Shown one piece after another: positions 9,106 to 20,340 of a DNA stretch of 64,000 nucleotides; the stretch's first letter is position 1, and every line of letters starts with the position of its first letter. The notes under the pieces were generated by a model, which searched no databases, was not told the origin of the DNA, and saw nothing but the letters and a program-made list of their open reading frames with translations. The stretch is from Ambrosia x helenae (lineage: Eukaryota; Streptophyta; Magnoliopsida; Asterales; Asteraceae): contig CM061226.1 of assembly GCA_030844895.1 (NCBI GenBank), positions 103,626,687 to 103,690,686 on the forward strand, given 5' to 3'. A program made the position numbers and the translations under genes.

Positions 9106-11494
9106 GACATGTCTACAAGAAAATACTGTACTTGAATATAAAGAAACAACCTTGATTCTGCATGAGACTTCCATTTCCACTGTTTTGCAATAAGTGCATA
9201 TCTTGCTGGTTGCATAAGACATCTCTTCCCATTGTTATCAAGAGAAAGCCACTGTGAACCAATAGATATGAGAAATATGTAAATGAGCTAATTCGTTTAG
9301 TAACGATTAAAGAAGATAAATATACCACCTGACCGCTACTCATTTGGAACCCTTTGCAAAGAGTATAGTAGAGTTCCTTCTTGGTTGTCCATTTCACATC
9401 ATCTTCAGACCATTTGATTATCTCTTCATAATCATTTGGCAATTTGTTTTCCCAATATGTCTCATCTGTTTCTGATATGGTGTGCATATCCACATTATCA
9501 TCCAAAATTACATGTTCCAACTATACAAATCAACCATAGAAGAAAAGAAATTAAATACCCTGTTTTCATTTTTTTTTTCATCCACCATGTAGGCGGTCAT
9601 ATGGTCATTTTGAAACTTTAAAACAAAGATGATTAAAAACTCATATTTGTTAACTTACTTTCTCAACGGGCCGAAACTCAATGCCTTCTATGACATAGGA
9701 ACACCAATCTTCATAATGATAGCTCCCAAACTCAATTTCAAGATCAACATTTCTCTTTTCGCTTTCAAACTGATACAATTCAGCCATCATCCAACCATCT
9801 TCTCTCACATCAGCTAGGCATGAATGCCAATATCCTGTCTCCCCTTTCACCTCATATTGAATGCATACATATCTCGGTTCAGTAGGGACCAACACTTTAT
9901 CTGTATCTTTAAACACAAGGTTTACTGTGTATGTGATGTGTGGTGACAAGAACTGAGTTCTGACATGTGCTTTGAATTTCCCTTTAGTTGTCTTATAGCA
10001 GTTTCCTGGGGGAAATCTGCAAGACAGGCGGATGTGCTTGAGAAATAGTAATAGTCTAAAAACCTGGAAATTAGTGAGGAAGATAAACACCTTGAAATCT
10101 CTTTGGACACATATCCATCATAGGCAGATATGCCTTCAATTGGAATGATACATTCTGCAGCAGATATCATTTCGCAATGCTCTCCAGTATTATTTAATGA
10201 AAACCACTATTCATTAAAAGGTAAGATGAGTTAAAAAATATCATAGTAGATATAAATTTAGTGTCACTGCTTATAAATAAAGAATATATAGTTAATATGG
10301 TTAGTAGGTGCAAATTTAGTTTGAATATACACATGCATTATTTGTTATCAATATGTAATTATGATTAACATTCTAATCACCATAATTTACCATTCACAAA
10401 ATGATTTGTATTTCAAGTAGACGCTTAATGAAATAGGTGATTACCGTTTTGCCCCCGTTAAGGAGGATCCCTTTGGAGAGACACTTCTTCAATTCCTCTT
10501 CTGATTTGTACGTCAGAGGATGTACTGAAGTCTTTATTATCTTTTCATAATCCAATGGATGCTTCAACCATTCACAAATCTCCTGAAATTCAAGTGCAGC
10601 CTGAAGCTTTTCCACAACAACAGACATCGTTGGTCGTTCTTCACGATGTTTCTGCAGGCATTGAAATGCAATGTCTGAAAATGTTTCTAAAGACTTGGGA
10701 TCCATTTCTTGCACCAGATCTTGATAGATGATCTCATCCAACTTCTTCTGTTTGTACTTTTGTTTCCACATTCGCACTAGACTCAAGAACCCATCATTGG
10801 TTTTCTCCAAGCATAGTCTTCCACACAAAACTTCAAATAAGACAACACCAAAAGAGTATACATCTGACTCTTTCGTTAGGATGCCCAACTCCATATACAT
10901 CGGATCTAGGTACCCACGGGTACCTGCAGCGTTGGTGACAAGAGCCGTGTGCTCTTGATTAGCTGGCCCTATTTTTGACAGTCCCATGTCAGAAATTTTT
11001 GCGTTCCAATTATCATCCAGAAGGATGTTGGAACTCTTGATATCACGGTGGATAACTCTTTGTTGAGTTCCCTTGTGATCATGAAGATAACTTAGACCCC
11101 TTGCTGCATCAAGGCATGTCTTGATACGTTGAATCCACGTCAAAGTAGTGGAATGTAAATGGCGATCAAGGCTTCCATTAGATGCATGCTCATAAACAAG
11201 GATTTTCTCATCACCCTCGTCAGAAAATCCCAGTAGAGAGATTAGATTTTCATGTGTGTAACGAGAAAGCATCATTACCTCCTTCCAGAATTCGGGGTCC
11301 CCTTGCCCAAATTTACGGTCTAGACGCTTAAAAGCAACCATGCTTCTCCCCTTAGAGTGACACAATTCTCCTTTATACACTTTCCCGAAACCACCGACTC
11401 CAATAAGTCTTTTGTTATCAAAGTTGTCGGTGGCTGATTTGATATCTTCAAGTTGGATTCTAAGATGTTGAAACTCCCCCAAGAAAGACTCCAT

Positions 11495-11574
11495 TGTTGT
11501 TGTTGGGATAATATAATGAGAGAAGTGAATCAAATATTCAAAGCAATTGCAGTACTTGAATGTAGATTCTGATG

Positions 11575-11607
<33 letters not shown>

Positions 11608-12625
11608 CACAGAAAAATGACCTCAACGCAAAAAAAAAAATAATAATAAAAAATAAATGATGTATCTAATCAAAGATAACTTCACAGCTCTCTAAGTGGA
11701 TGATGATTAAGAATAGAGAAGAATGACCTCAATGCAAAAAAGATGTGCTTGATCAATTGAAAACAATGCCTTTATATAAGCTTACAATGGACATTATTTA
11801 GTTGTAATATATTTACAGCAGTATACTTGCTAACCACATACACTTTATTTTTAATATTTTTATGTAACTTGTTCTACTAACCAATATGCATGTGTGTGTT
11901 AGCTGAGATGTCCAGATCACATGATTTCATTAACATTGTTTAATTCCAGCTATTATATTATAGCCTAAACAATATGGGAGTGGCCGTTTTTAATTGAAAG
12001 GAGATGACATATAACAATTTGTGGATGGTTATCCTGTCTCTTTAGTTGACCTTAGACATTAAATGCTTGAAACTGCATGCAATTATTTTATTTAGCATCA
12101 TCAAACTTAGAAGAGACTTCTAATCATAATATTTTACTTCAATCACTGCAAAATATTAAAAAATAATTCAAAAATAGGAGCATATATTATATTATTATCT
12201 AAGAGTTGACATACAAGGTTGTAGTGGACACATTAACGAACTGATTATATTAGTGGTCTATTCAACGGTCCAACAACTGGTTTGCTGCACGAGGGGTCCT
12301 GTTCATCGACCCGGACCGGCAGAGCTCCCGGTTCCCGGTCCAATCGGCAGGTCCGACACATGTTAAAACTTTAAAACATTGCTGATAACAGGAAATTTAT
12401 AAAAAGTAAAATAGTTATTTTCTACGTCTGCCAATGATCTCCAGCCCAACTGGTTTGAGGTATGATGGGTTTTGAAGGGCTGGCAAATCGTGTCTTAACA
12501 AGTTTAACAGGTCACTGACAACGCGAACAACACAAGTTATAAACTTGAACAAAATTTTTTTAACTACTTTATATCGCATGTTTATAACACAGTTATATAT
12601 CTATATCTATCTATTAATCTATTAA
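11495..12625. other. upstream region of the kinase-PP2 gene, otherwise featureless
   Basis: Contains a 27-base A run (T on the coding strand) at about 11577-11603 just upstream of the kinase start. A+T-rich sequence with no recognisable gene follows, ending in a short CTATTAAT microsatellite at 12610-12632 that borders the first Helitron. Confidence 0.5.
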
Positions 12626-13706
12626 TCTATTAATATATATAAAAGAATTGAACATTGCTGACGTGGCGTGCAATGGTGTCTTCAACCTCTCCATAAAACT
12701 GCCACGTGGCATCATAATTGAAAGATTTTAGTGTTTTTGAATTATTTCCTTTTTTAATTAAAAAAAGATAAACATAAAACCCTAAATTCTCAATTACTAA
12801 AATTAAATTGAGTTATTTTAGGAAAAAAGAATTTAAAAATAAATTTAAAATTTTCTCTCTCATGTTTCCTCCCATAATTTTTAAACGTTTATATCTTTTA
12901 TATACGAGATTTTTTAAAGAAAAAAATTACACCAAATTAACGAGCGTTTTATTATCTTTCCAACGAGTACCATTGTGCTATATAAAAAACGGAGAAAAAA
13001 TCGACTATTTTTTGTGAGGTTTCGTTTATACAGGAAAAAAACACACAAAGTGTTCATGTTATTTATTAATCATGTTTTTTCTTTTAAATCAGGTTCTTAT
13101 CTACGATGTTGAAAATCAGCCCAATCGCCATGTTATCATTGAAATTTTACTAGGTATACTTCATCAAGAGAAGCTAGGAGAAAGAATCGCGCAACACTGC
13201 AACACATGGTGTCACCTTATAGCAAGGTTATTTTTTTATTTATTTAATTACAAGAGTAATAATTATTACTATTAGTATTATTAGAATGGTTATATTTTTC
13301 AACCCCGGGACGCTCCCGGGAAGAATTGATGGTTGCTGACGTGGCGTTCAATGGTGGCATCAACCATCTCTTGATTATGCCACGTGGCATAATGAGATGC
13401 AATGGTTACAACTTCAAACTTAAGTGTTTGTTTAGTTGATTAAGTTAGGAATTATAAGAGTCATTAGAATGTGAGAAATTAGAGAGATGTAATGAGTTTT
13501 TGAATAGTTGCAGCTTATATAAGTGATTATTTAGATGATTACTGATTAGATTTTAGATTAGAGAATATGAGTTATTACTTATTAGAATACTATGAACATG
13601 CAATGGTTGAGAGATTTTGTGATTAGTTAACTTAAGCCATTTGCAATAGGTTATCACGTAAAATTAGATTTTTCAACCCCGGGACCCTCCCGGGGTAATC
13701 AGCTAG
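12626..13706 (+). mobile_element. non-autonomous Helitron, composite copy 1
   Basis: It begins A|TCTATTAATATATATAAAAG and ends with a GC-rich hairpin, CCCCGGGACCCTCCCGGGG, then TAATCAG, CTAG and T. That matches the Helitron rule of 5' TC, 3' hairpin plus CTRR, insertion between A and T. A second hairpin at 13303-13320, followed directly by AAGAATTGATGGTTGCTGAC, shows that the copy is two Helitron units head to tail: 12626-13320 without CTAG, and 13321-13706. No helicase is encoded. The short frame at 13072-13275 is discussed under findings. Confidence 0.75.
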
Positions 13707-14737
13707 TTAATTAATATATATAAAAGAATTGAACATTGCTGACGTGGCGTGCAATGGTGCCTTCAACCTCTCCATGAAACTGACACGTGGCATCATAATT
13801 GAAAGATTTTAGTGTTTTGAATTATTTTCTTTTTTAATTAAATTGAGTTATTTTAGGAAAAAAAAATTTAAAAATAAATTTAAAATTTTCTCTCTCATAT
13901 TTCCTCCCATAATTTTTAAACGTTTATATCTTTTATATACGGGATTTTTTAAAGAAAAAAATTACACCAAATTAACGAGCGTTTTATTATCTTTACAACG
14001 AGTACCATAGTGCTATATAAAAAAACGGAGAAAAAATCGACTATTTTTTGTGGGGTTTCGTTCATACAGGAAAAAAAACACACAAAGTGTTCATGTTATT
14101 CATTAATCATGTTTTTTCTTTTAAACCAGGTTCTTATCTACGATGTTGAAAATCAGCCCAGTCGCCATGTTATCATTGGAATTTTACTAGGTATACTTCA
14201 TCAAGAGAAGCTATGAGAAAGAATCGCGCAACACTGCAACACATGGTGTCAGCTTATAGCAAGGTTATTTTTTATTTATTTAATTACAAGAGTAATAATT
14301 ATTACTATTAGTATTAGTATTATTAGAATGGTTATGTTTTTCAACCCCAGGAAGAATTGATAGTTGCTGACGTGGCGTTCAATGGTGGCCTCAACCATCT
14401 CTTGATTATGCCACGTGGCATAATGAGATGCAATGGTTACAACTTTCAACTTAAGTGTTTGTTTAGTTGATTAGGTTAGGAATTATAATAGCCATTAGAA
14501 TGTGAGAAATTAGAGAGATGCGATGAGTTTTTGAATAGTTGGAGCTTACATAAGTGATTCTTTAGATGATTACTGATTAGGTTTTAGATTAGGGAATATG
14601 AATTATTACTGATTAGAATACTATGAACATGCAATGATTGAGAGATTTTGTGGTTAGTTAACTTGAGCCATTTGCAATAGGTTATCACGTAAAATTAGAT
14701 TTTTCAACCCCGAGACCCTCCCGGGGTAATCAGCTAG
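13707..14737 (+). mobile_element. non-autonomous Helitron, composite copy 2 (tandem duplicate)
   Basis: This copy follows copy 1 immediately and repeats the same two-unit structure with scattered differences. The internal hairpin seen at 13303-13320 is here reduced to CCCCAGG near 14344. The terminal hairpin ends in CTAG at 14734-14737. The 5' TC is missing, replaced by TTAATTAATATATAT, so it probably arose by tandem duplication or end-to-end insertion. Confidence 0.7.
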
Positions 14738-14739
14738 TA

Positions 14740-15957
14740 TCTATATATTGCAAAGCTAATAATCCTACATGTCATAATATTATGCAATTTCTTCTTTGAG
14801 AGATGTCACATAGAATGTGATGTGGCAACTCTAAACCAATTAAAATAAAAGGAATAAATATGATTTAATCTAATCTATTATAATATTTAACCTAATCTAC
14901 TAAATCTAAATATTAAACCTTTATTATTATCTCTTTCATGTTTCCTCCCATAACTTCTAAACGTTAATATCTTTTATATACGAGATTTTTTAAAGAAAAA
15001 AATTATACCAAATTAACGAGCGTTTTATTATCTTTCCAACGAGTACCATAGTGCTATATAAAAAACGGAGAAAAAAATGACTATTTTTTGTAACCCGACA
15101 GGTATTGTGTCGGGTTTGGGATTAGTTTTAAAAAAAATGTGGATTTGGGTCGGGTCTGGGATTAGGTGATACCCGACCCGATTACCCGAAACAACATACC
15201 TAAATACTCGAACTATATACCCGATCATATATCCATGAATTTTTTAACGCATCACATAACCCTTAGACTAATGCATAGTTATTAATAGCGATGATAGCGG
15301 CCATGATCGCGAATAACGTCGCGTAGCGGCTATCACTCGCTATCATGTGTTTAGCGGGTCAATAGCGGGGATATAGCGATTCCAGCGAAGATTCCGGCGA
15401 CTTTCTTTCCAGAAACGAAGAAGAAGATATAGAGGCGGCTGATTGTTAGTGTTACTCTGTTTCAGATGTTTTTTAGGGTTATAAATACCCTAAATAAGAC
15501 AAATAACTTTATATATTTTCATATTTAAGCCCTCTATCTTTCATTTGTTTACATATAATGCCTAAAACTTCTAAATTTTACATAGAAACTATAAAATTAG
15601 TTTGTGTATATAAACATTTGGTCCTTATATTTGTAAATTTGTACATAAAAATATTTTTAAATATTTTAATAGCTTATCGCTATTTACTAAATAGCGGTCG
15701 TTATTTACCGCTATATCGCTACGTAGCATATTAGTAGCCCGTCGCTATTTACCGCTATTCGCTATCGATAACTATGGACTAATGCGTTCGATATTTCAAT
15801 AATTAACTTTTTTTTTCTTATTTCATGTTAGTTCTTTTTAGAATGATCGATTACAAACTTCCGATTTCATTTGTAATGGTACTAGATTTATATCCCGGCG
15901 CAGAGATTCGTTTTTTTTATATTTGAATGTGATAACTTATGGCAGAGATTTGTTTAA

Positions 15958-15988
<31 letters not shown>

Positions 15989-16045
15989 TATTTTATTATA
16001 TCATATTAGATATTTCAACCCGGGACGCTCCCGGGATAAAAACTA
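14740..16045 (+). mobile_element. non-autonomous Helitron 3, carrying a hAT MITE
   Basis: Starts A|TCTATATATTGCAAAGC and ends with hairpin CCCGGGACGCTCCCGGG, ATAAAA, CTAG and T. It shares an internal block (about 14935-15090) with Helitrons 1 and 2, and its ends and most of its length with Helitron 4 (16381-17184). A 503-bp MITE interrupts it at 15274-15776. A GGGTCGGGT / ACCCGACCC palindromic patch occurs at about 15098-15195. Confidence 0.75.
15274..15776. mobile_element. hAT-type MITE nested in Helitron 3
   Basis: The ends are CATAGTTATTAATAGCGA and the inverse of CATAGTTATCGATAGCGA. The flanks are perfect 8-bp repeats GACTAATG (15266-15273 and 15777-15784), and Helitron 4 retains the empty site with one copy of GACTAATG. 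The interior repeats AGCGGC/TATCGCT motifs and has no coding capacity. Confidence 0.9.
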
Positions 16046-16380
16046 GTTTTATATTCCAACAAAGAGATATGAGGAATCATATCATCCTAATTCTATTTAT
16101 TTTTTAAAAAAAAGTAAAATTTCACATAGTATACTTTTTAGTTAACATGTCTAATCGTGTCTTATACTGGTTACCTATTGCCAGCCTTACGGGTTTTCCC
16201 TTAGGGGTTCTCATCCTAAGGGTAAATCATAGGTTCGATTCATGCATACCACAACAAAATTCCCCATGACGATTTGAGCTTAGACAAGAAGGACACCGGT
16301 GTGGGTAGGGATTTAAACTTGGAACCGCTAGGTTAGGATTGTACCAGGATTTTCACTAAACTAAACCTTAATAAAAAAAA

Positions 16381-16401
16381 TCTATATCTATATCTATATC
16401 T

Positions 16402-16432
<31 letters not shown>

Positions 16433-17184
16433 TTGCAAAGGGATTAATTCTACATGTTATACTCTTATACAATCTCTCCTTTGAGAGATGCCACATAGGA
16501 TGTGATGTGGCAAGTGTAAACCAATTAAAAAAAAGAAATAAATATGATTTAACCTAATCTATTATAATCTCTAACCTAATCTATTAAATACCTAATCTAC
16601 TAAATCTAAATATTAAAACTTTATTATTTTTTCTCTTATGTTTCCTCCCATAACTTTTAAACGTTAATATATTTTATATACGAGATTTTTAAAAGAAAAA
16701 AATCACACCAAATTAACGAGCGTTAAGAAAAAAATGACTATTTTTTGTAACCCAACAGGTATTGTGTCGGGTTTGGGATTAGTTTAAAAAAAATTATGGG
16801 TTTGGGTCGGGTCTGGGATTGGTGATACCTGACCCGATTACCCGAAACAACATACCAAAATACACGAACTATATACCCGATCATATACCCATGAATTTTT
16901 TTAACGCATCACATAACTCTTAGACTAATGCGTTTGATATTTCAATAATTAACTTTTTTTTTTCTTATTTCATGTTAGTTCCTTTTAGAATGATCGATTA
17001 CAAACTTCCGAATTCATTTGTAATGGCACTAGATTTATACCCCGGCGCAGAGATTCGTTTTTTTAATATTTGAATATGATAACTTATGGCAGAAATTTAC
17101 TTAAAATAATAATAATAATAGTAATATATTTTATTATGTTATATTAAATATTTTAACCCGGGACGCTCCCGGGATAAAAACTAG
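16381..17184 (+). mobile_element. non-autonomous Helitron 4
   Basis: A TCTATA microsatellite (16381-16425) stands at the 5' end, so the exact TC start is ambiguous. The body aligns with Helitron 3 but lacks the MITE. The 3' end is hairpin CCCGGGACGCTCCCGGG, then ATAAAAA and CTAG at 17181-17184. The TTTTATTATCTTTCCAACGA part found in copies 1-3 is deleted here. Confidence 0.75.
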
Positions 17185-17503
17185 TAATAAATAAAACATA
17201 AAACTATTTTCTACGTCTGCTGACGTGGCAGATACTTTATGTACAGTTGTACACATCGGACTAAATGTAACCGGTAACCTGTTCTTCCGGTTACCATGAT
17301 AACCATCTTGTTTGAATTGAATACTGTAAACCCTAATTACGTAAATCAAAATCTTCACTCCAAATCAGTATCAATCCTCATGCTAGGGTTTAACTTATCC
17401 AATTAATTATTATTCAATTGTTCATGTACCAACCATTCACACACTAATTTCACACATCTCCCTTCTAGGGTGTAAACAAAACCCTAGTTCAATCAATCAA
17501 TCA

Positions 17504-17803
17504 ATGGGTGCATTATCCAGTAATCGCAACAAACGTGATGCATCATCTCAATCTTTACCATCTGGGTCCGATTATTATAATAATCTTCACATTGCTAAGA
17601 AACATAAATCTTTATCTTTTTCCCCAAAATATCCAAAGAAAGTTTCTAGAAGTTCTGTTTCAAGACTCAGTCTTTATCCTAAAAAGATAACACGTATCGG
17701 TAGAGAAATTCATTCTCGTTGTAGATTTATTAGTGGGTTTTTAAAAAAATTGTTTACTTATCCAAGTGGGATTGTTAGACCAAAACCTGTTTTGTATACT
17801 AAG

Positions 17804-17866
<63 letters not shown>

Positions 17867-18731
17867 TATGCAAAGGAAGCTGCTGCTGTTAATGATGATG
17901 TGGTTGAGGTTATTGATGTTGATAAAGATGATGATGATGAGGGTGGGTCAGGGAGTTTAAGTGTTGATGTGATTGAGATAGTTGAGGATGAGAGAGAATA
18001 TGGTAATGTTGCTGTGGAGGCGCAACGAAATAAGGCGTCGGCTTCTTTTGAAGTGGGATCGGGATGGGCGAATGGAAAGATGTTGGATTCAATGTCTCCG
18101 AATCAGGGCTTGCCTGTAATTAAGAAGGTTTTGAATGATTTCGATGAATTACGTAATATGAGTTTGAGGAAATTGAGGAATATAATCAAGTCAAGAGAAA
18201 CAAAGGGAGCTTTACGGCAGCAATCGCGTCCTGCTAAGAGAAAAGAAGTATAATGAATTAATGATCTTGCACGTTGTCGGTTGGAAGTAAATTTATATGT
18301 TCAGTGGTTGGTTTCTTATATCGAAATGATTGTTATTTCAGGATGTTGAGAATGACCCTTTTAGGCCTCTTACTAAGGAAGAAGAGGACATGGTTGCTAA
18401 TGCATTATCTTATTCTAATTGGTAAATTTTGATGCTTGTGTGTGTATAGCGTACATTCGTATTGTAGCAAACCATAATCAAACATTGGTTGCTTTATTTT
18501 GTTTAATGTGATCCGATATTCTTATCAAAGGTCTTTTTAAATTTGTAGGAGTAAGGTTTTGGTCACTCATGAGAACTCAAATATTACAATTACCGGGAAG
18601 GTTTTGCAATGTTTGAGACCTCATGCATGGTTAAACGACGAGGTGTGTATTTATTTCAAATGCTATATTTTAAATGCATTACCCTCCTCAGACCCTACCT
18701 TAGCTTTTGCTATTGGTGGGATTAACTGAGT

Positions 18732-18802
<71 letters not shown>

Positions 18803-20023
18803 ATTTTAAATGCATTAACATATTATGTATGCGGGCTTACGCTACTGATTAATTTCAGGTCATCAATCTCTATCTTGAGTTGCTGAAGGAGAGGGAAAAT
18901 AGGGAGCCCAAAAAGTTTTTGAAGTGTCATTTCTTCAACACGTTTTTCTACAAGAAGGTTGGTTAATCAAGAACCGTTGTAATCTTGTTTTTTGATTTGG
19001 CTATTTTGGCAGTAGGCCGTATATCTTAAGCTAATGTTTGCAATTATATATATTCATTTGGCAGTTAATTAGTGGAAGGACCGGCTATGATTATGAGTCG
19101 GTAAGAAGATGGACTACCCGGAAGAAGTTGGGATACGATCTTCTTGAGTGTGACAAGGTAACTTAATTACCTTTTTTTTTTCTTTATAGTTGATTTGTTA
19201 TTTTATTTTGTTGTGTTGATATTAGCTTTAAGCCTTTAATCAGATATTTGTCCCTATCCACAAAGAAGTACATTGGTGTTTAGCCGTTATCAACAAAAAA
19301 GAAGAAAAGTTCGAGTATCTTGACTCGCATGGAGGAGCAGACAACAAAGTATTGAAAATGTTGGTATGTCGAGCCTACACGTCTTTTTTATTTTTTGTGC
19401 ATAAATATTAGTTATGTTCTTTTTCATTGCAAGTAAATTTATGTTTTATGTCCCTTTATCATTGCTGAGTTTGAGTTGGGTCGTATTTCTAGAGTTGGTA
19501 TAATCGGTAGGGTGACTTTCGGTCTGTTTGAATAATATCCTTACTAGCTATTTATTAAATTTACTATTTTACCGGTTAGATACAAGGTTATGAATTTGTG
19601 TCATTTTGTTCAGGCCAGGTACATCACAGATGAAGTTAAAGATAAGACTGGTAAAGATATTGATGTTACTTCTTGGGAGCAAGAGTTCGTTACCGACCTA
19701 AACCTTCCTAATCAAGAGAATGGGTGCGCATACTGTAAACTTTATGATGCTTTAAAGCTTTACTGAGAAAAGGAATATTTGACCATCCATATAATAAATT
19801 TTGCTTATTGGTCTAGTGATCATTAATTCATTGTTCTGTTTCTCGGCAGGTACGACTGTGGCATGTTCATGATCAAATATGCAGACTTCTATAGCAGGGA
19901 CATAGGACTATGCTTCAAGCAGGTAAAATATTACTTAATTTTTTCTGTTGAAAATTTACCAAAACTGAGTATGTTAATTATGACAAAGAAGGTATATTTA
20001 TTGATATAATAATAATAATAATG

Positions 20024-20056
<33 letters not shown>

Positions 20057-20340
20057 TTTCTAAAATAGTTGGCCAACTTGTGATCCATCTATTCTGTTCT
20101 TTTTTTTTTTTTTTTTTTTTTTTTGCTTAAATTTTTCGAATGATAACAGTTAACCCTAGGTATAAAACATAGTGATGTCGACCCGTCCAGAAGTAAATAG
20201 TTGAAGATTGCCATATGTGGATTGAATGCAGAATTTGTAACAAATACATGATTTTTTTTTTATTTTTTTTTTTGTAGGAACACATGCCATATTTTAGATT
20301 GAGGACTGCCAAGGAGATATTGAAATTGAGAGCCAACTGA
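17504..20340 (+). CDS. ESD4: ESD4-type SUMO protease (ULP1/C48 family)
   Basis: Nine exons join to 491 aa: 17504-18247, 18342-18421, 18549-18642, 18859-18957, 19065-19157, 19244-19363, 19614-19723, 19850-19922, 20278-20340. The N-terminal half is basic and Ser-rich, then acidic, and contains 20 consecutive Asn. The C-terminal half is the C48 cysteine protease domain: LRPHAWLNDEVINLYLELL, HWCLAV with catalytic His380, LDSHGG with Asp397, Gln444, and YDCGMF with nucleophile Cys450. These enzymes mature SUMO precursors and remove SUMO from targets. In Arabidopsis ESD4 acts at the nuclear envelope and delays flowering. All catalytic residues are present and no frame breaks were found. The closely related ULP1A is the alternative identity. 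Confidence 0.92.
17807..17866 (+). repeat. AAT trinucleotide repeat encoding 20 Asn
   Basis: Twenty uninterrupted AAT codons in exon 1 of the SUMO protease gene, placed in the disordered N-terminal half before the acidic stretch. Pure codon use points to repeat slippage. Confidence 0.95.
18732..18801 (+). repeat. ATG trinucleotide microsatellite in intron 3
   Basis: About 23 perfect ATG/TGA units in the intron between exons 3 and 4 of the SUMO protease gene. Confidence 0.95.

Larger units (their letters stand above)
6033..11494 (-). pseudogene. FERONIA-like receptor kinase fused to two PP2 domains; last exon frameshifted
   Basis: Six exons on the minus strand: 11494-10445, 10206-10091, 10016-9659, 9520-9329, 9251-9151, 6500-6033. 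The start MESFLGEF at 11494 follows a T-rich run. Residues ~25-305 are a kinase with glycine loop GVGGFG (32-37), Lys56, HRD (149-151) and DMG in place of DFG (169-171). No transmembrane segment is visible, so it is a cytoplasmic-type kinase of the CrRLK1L-like group. Exons 2-3 encode a PP2 (phloem protein 2, Nictaba-like lectin) domain from WFSLNN to IEGIEFRP. Exon 4 is a linker, and exons 5-6 encode a second PP2 ending VQGIELRP. In exon 6, near 6385-6392, one base appears missing: the upstream frame (RFKDVAYSPVQPF) hits a stop at 6341-6343, while the remaining domain continues in another frame to the stop at 6033. A 658-aa product with kinase, PP2 and a partial second PP2 could still be made. 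Kinase-PP2 fusions are expanded in Asteraceae. Confidence 0.8.

Noticed and set aside
13072..13275. Helitron frame as a genuine gene
   Set aside because: The tandem copy carries a stop in the same frame and no homologue is recognised; kept only as a possible captured fragment.
18732..18801. Possible CRISPR-like or coding repeat
   Set aside because: It is a simple ATG microsatellite in an intron; no spacer-repeat array exists anywhere in the window.
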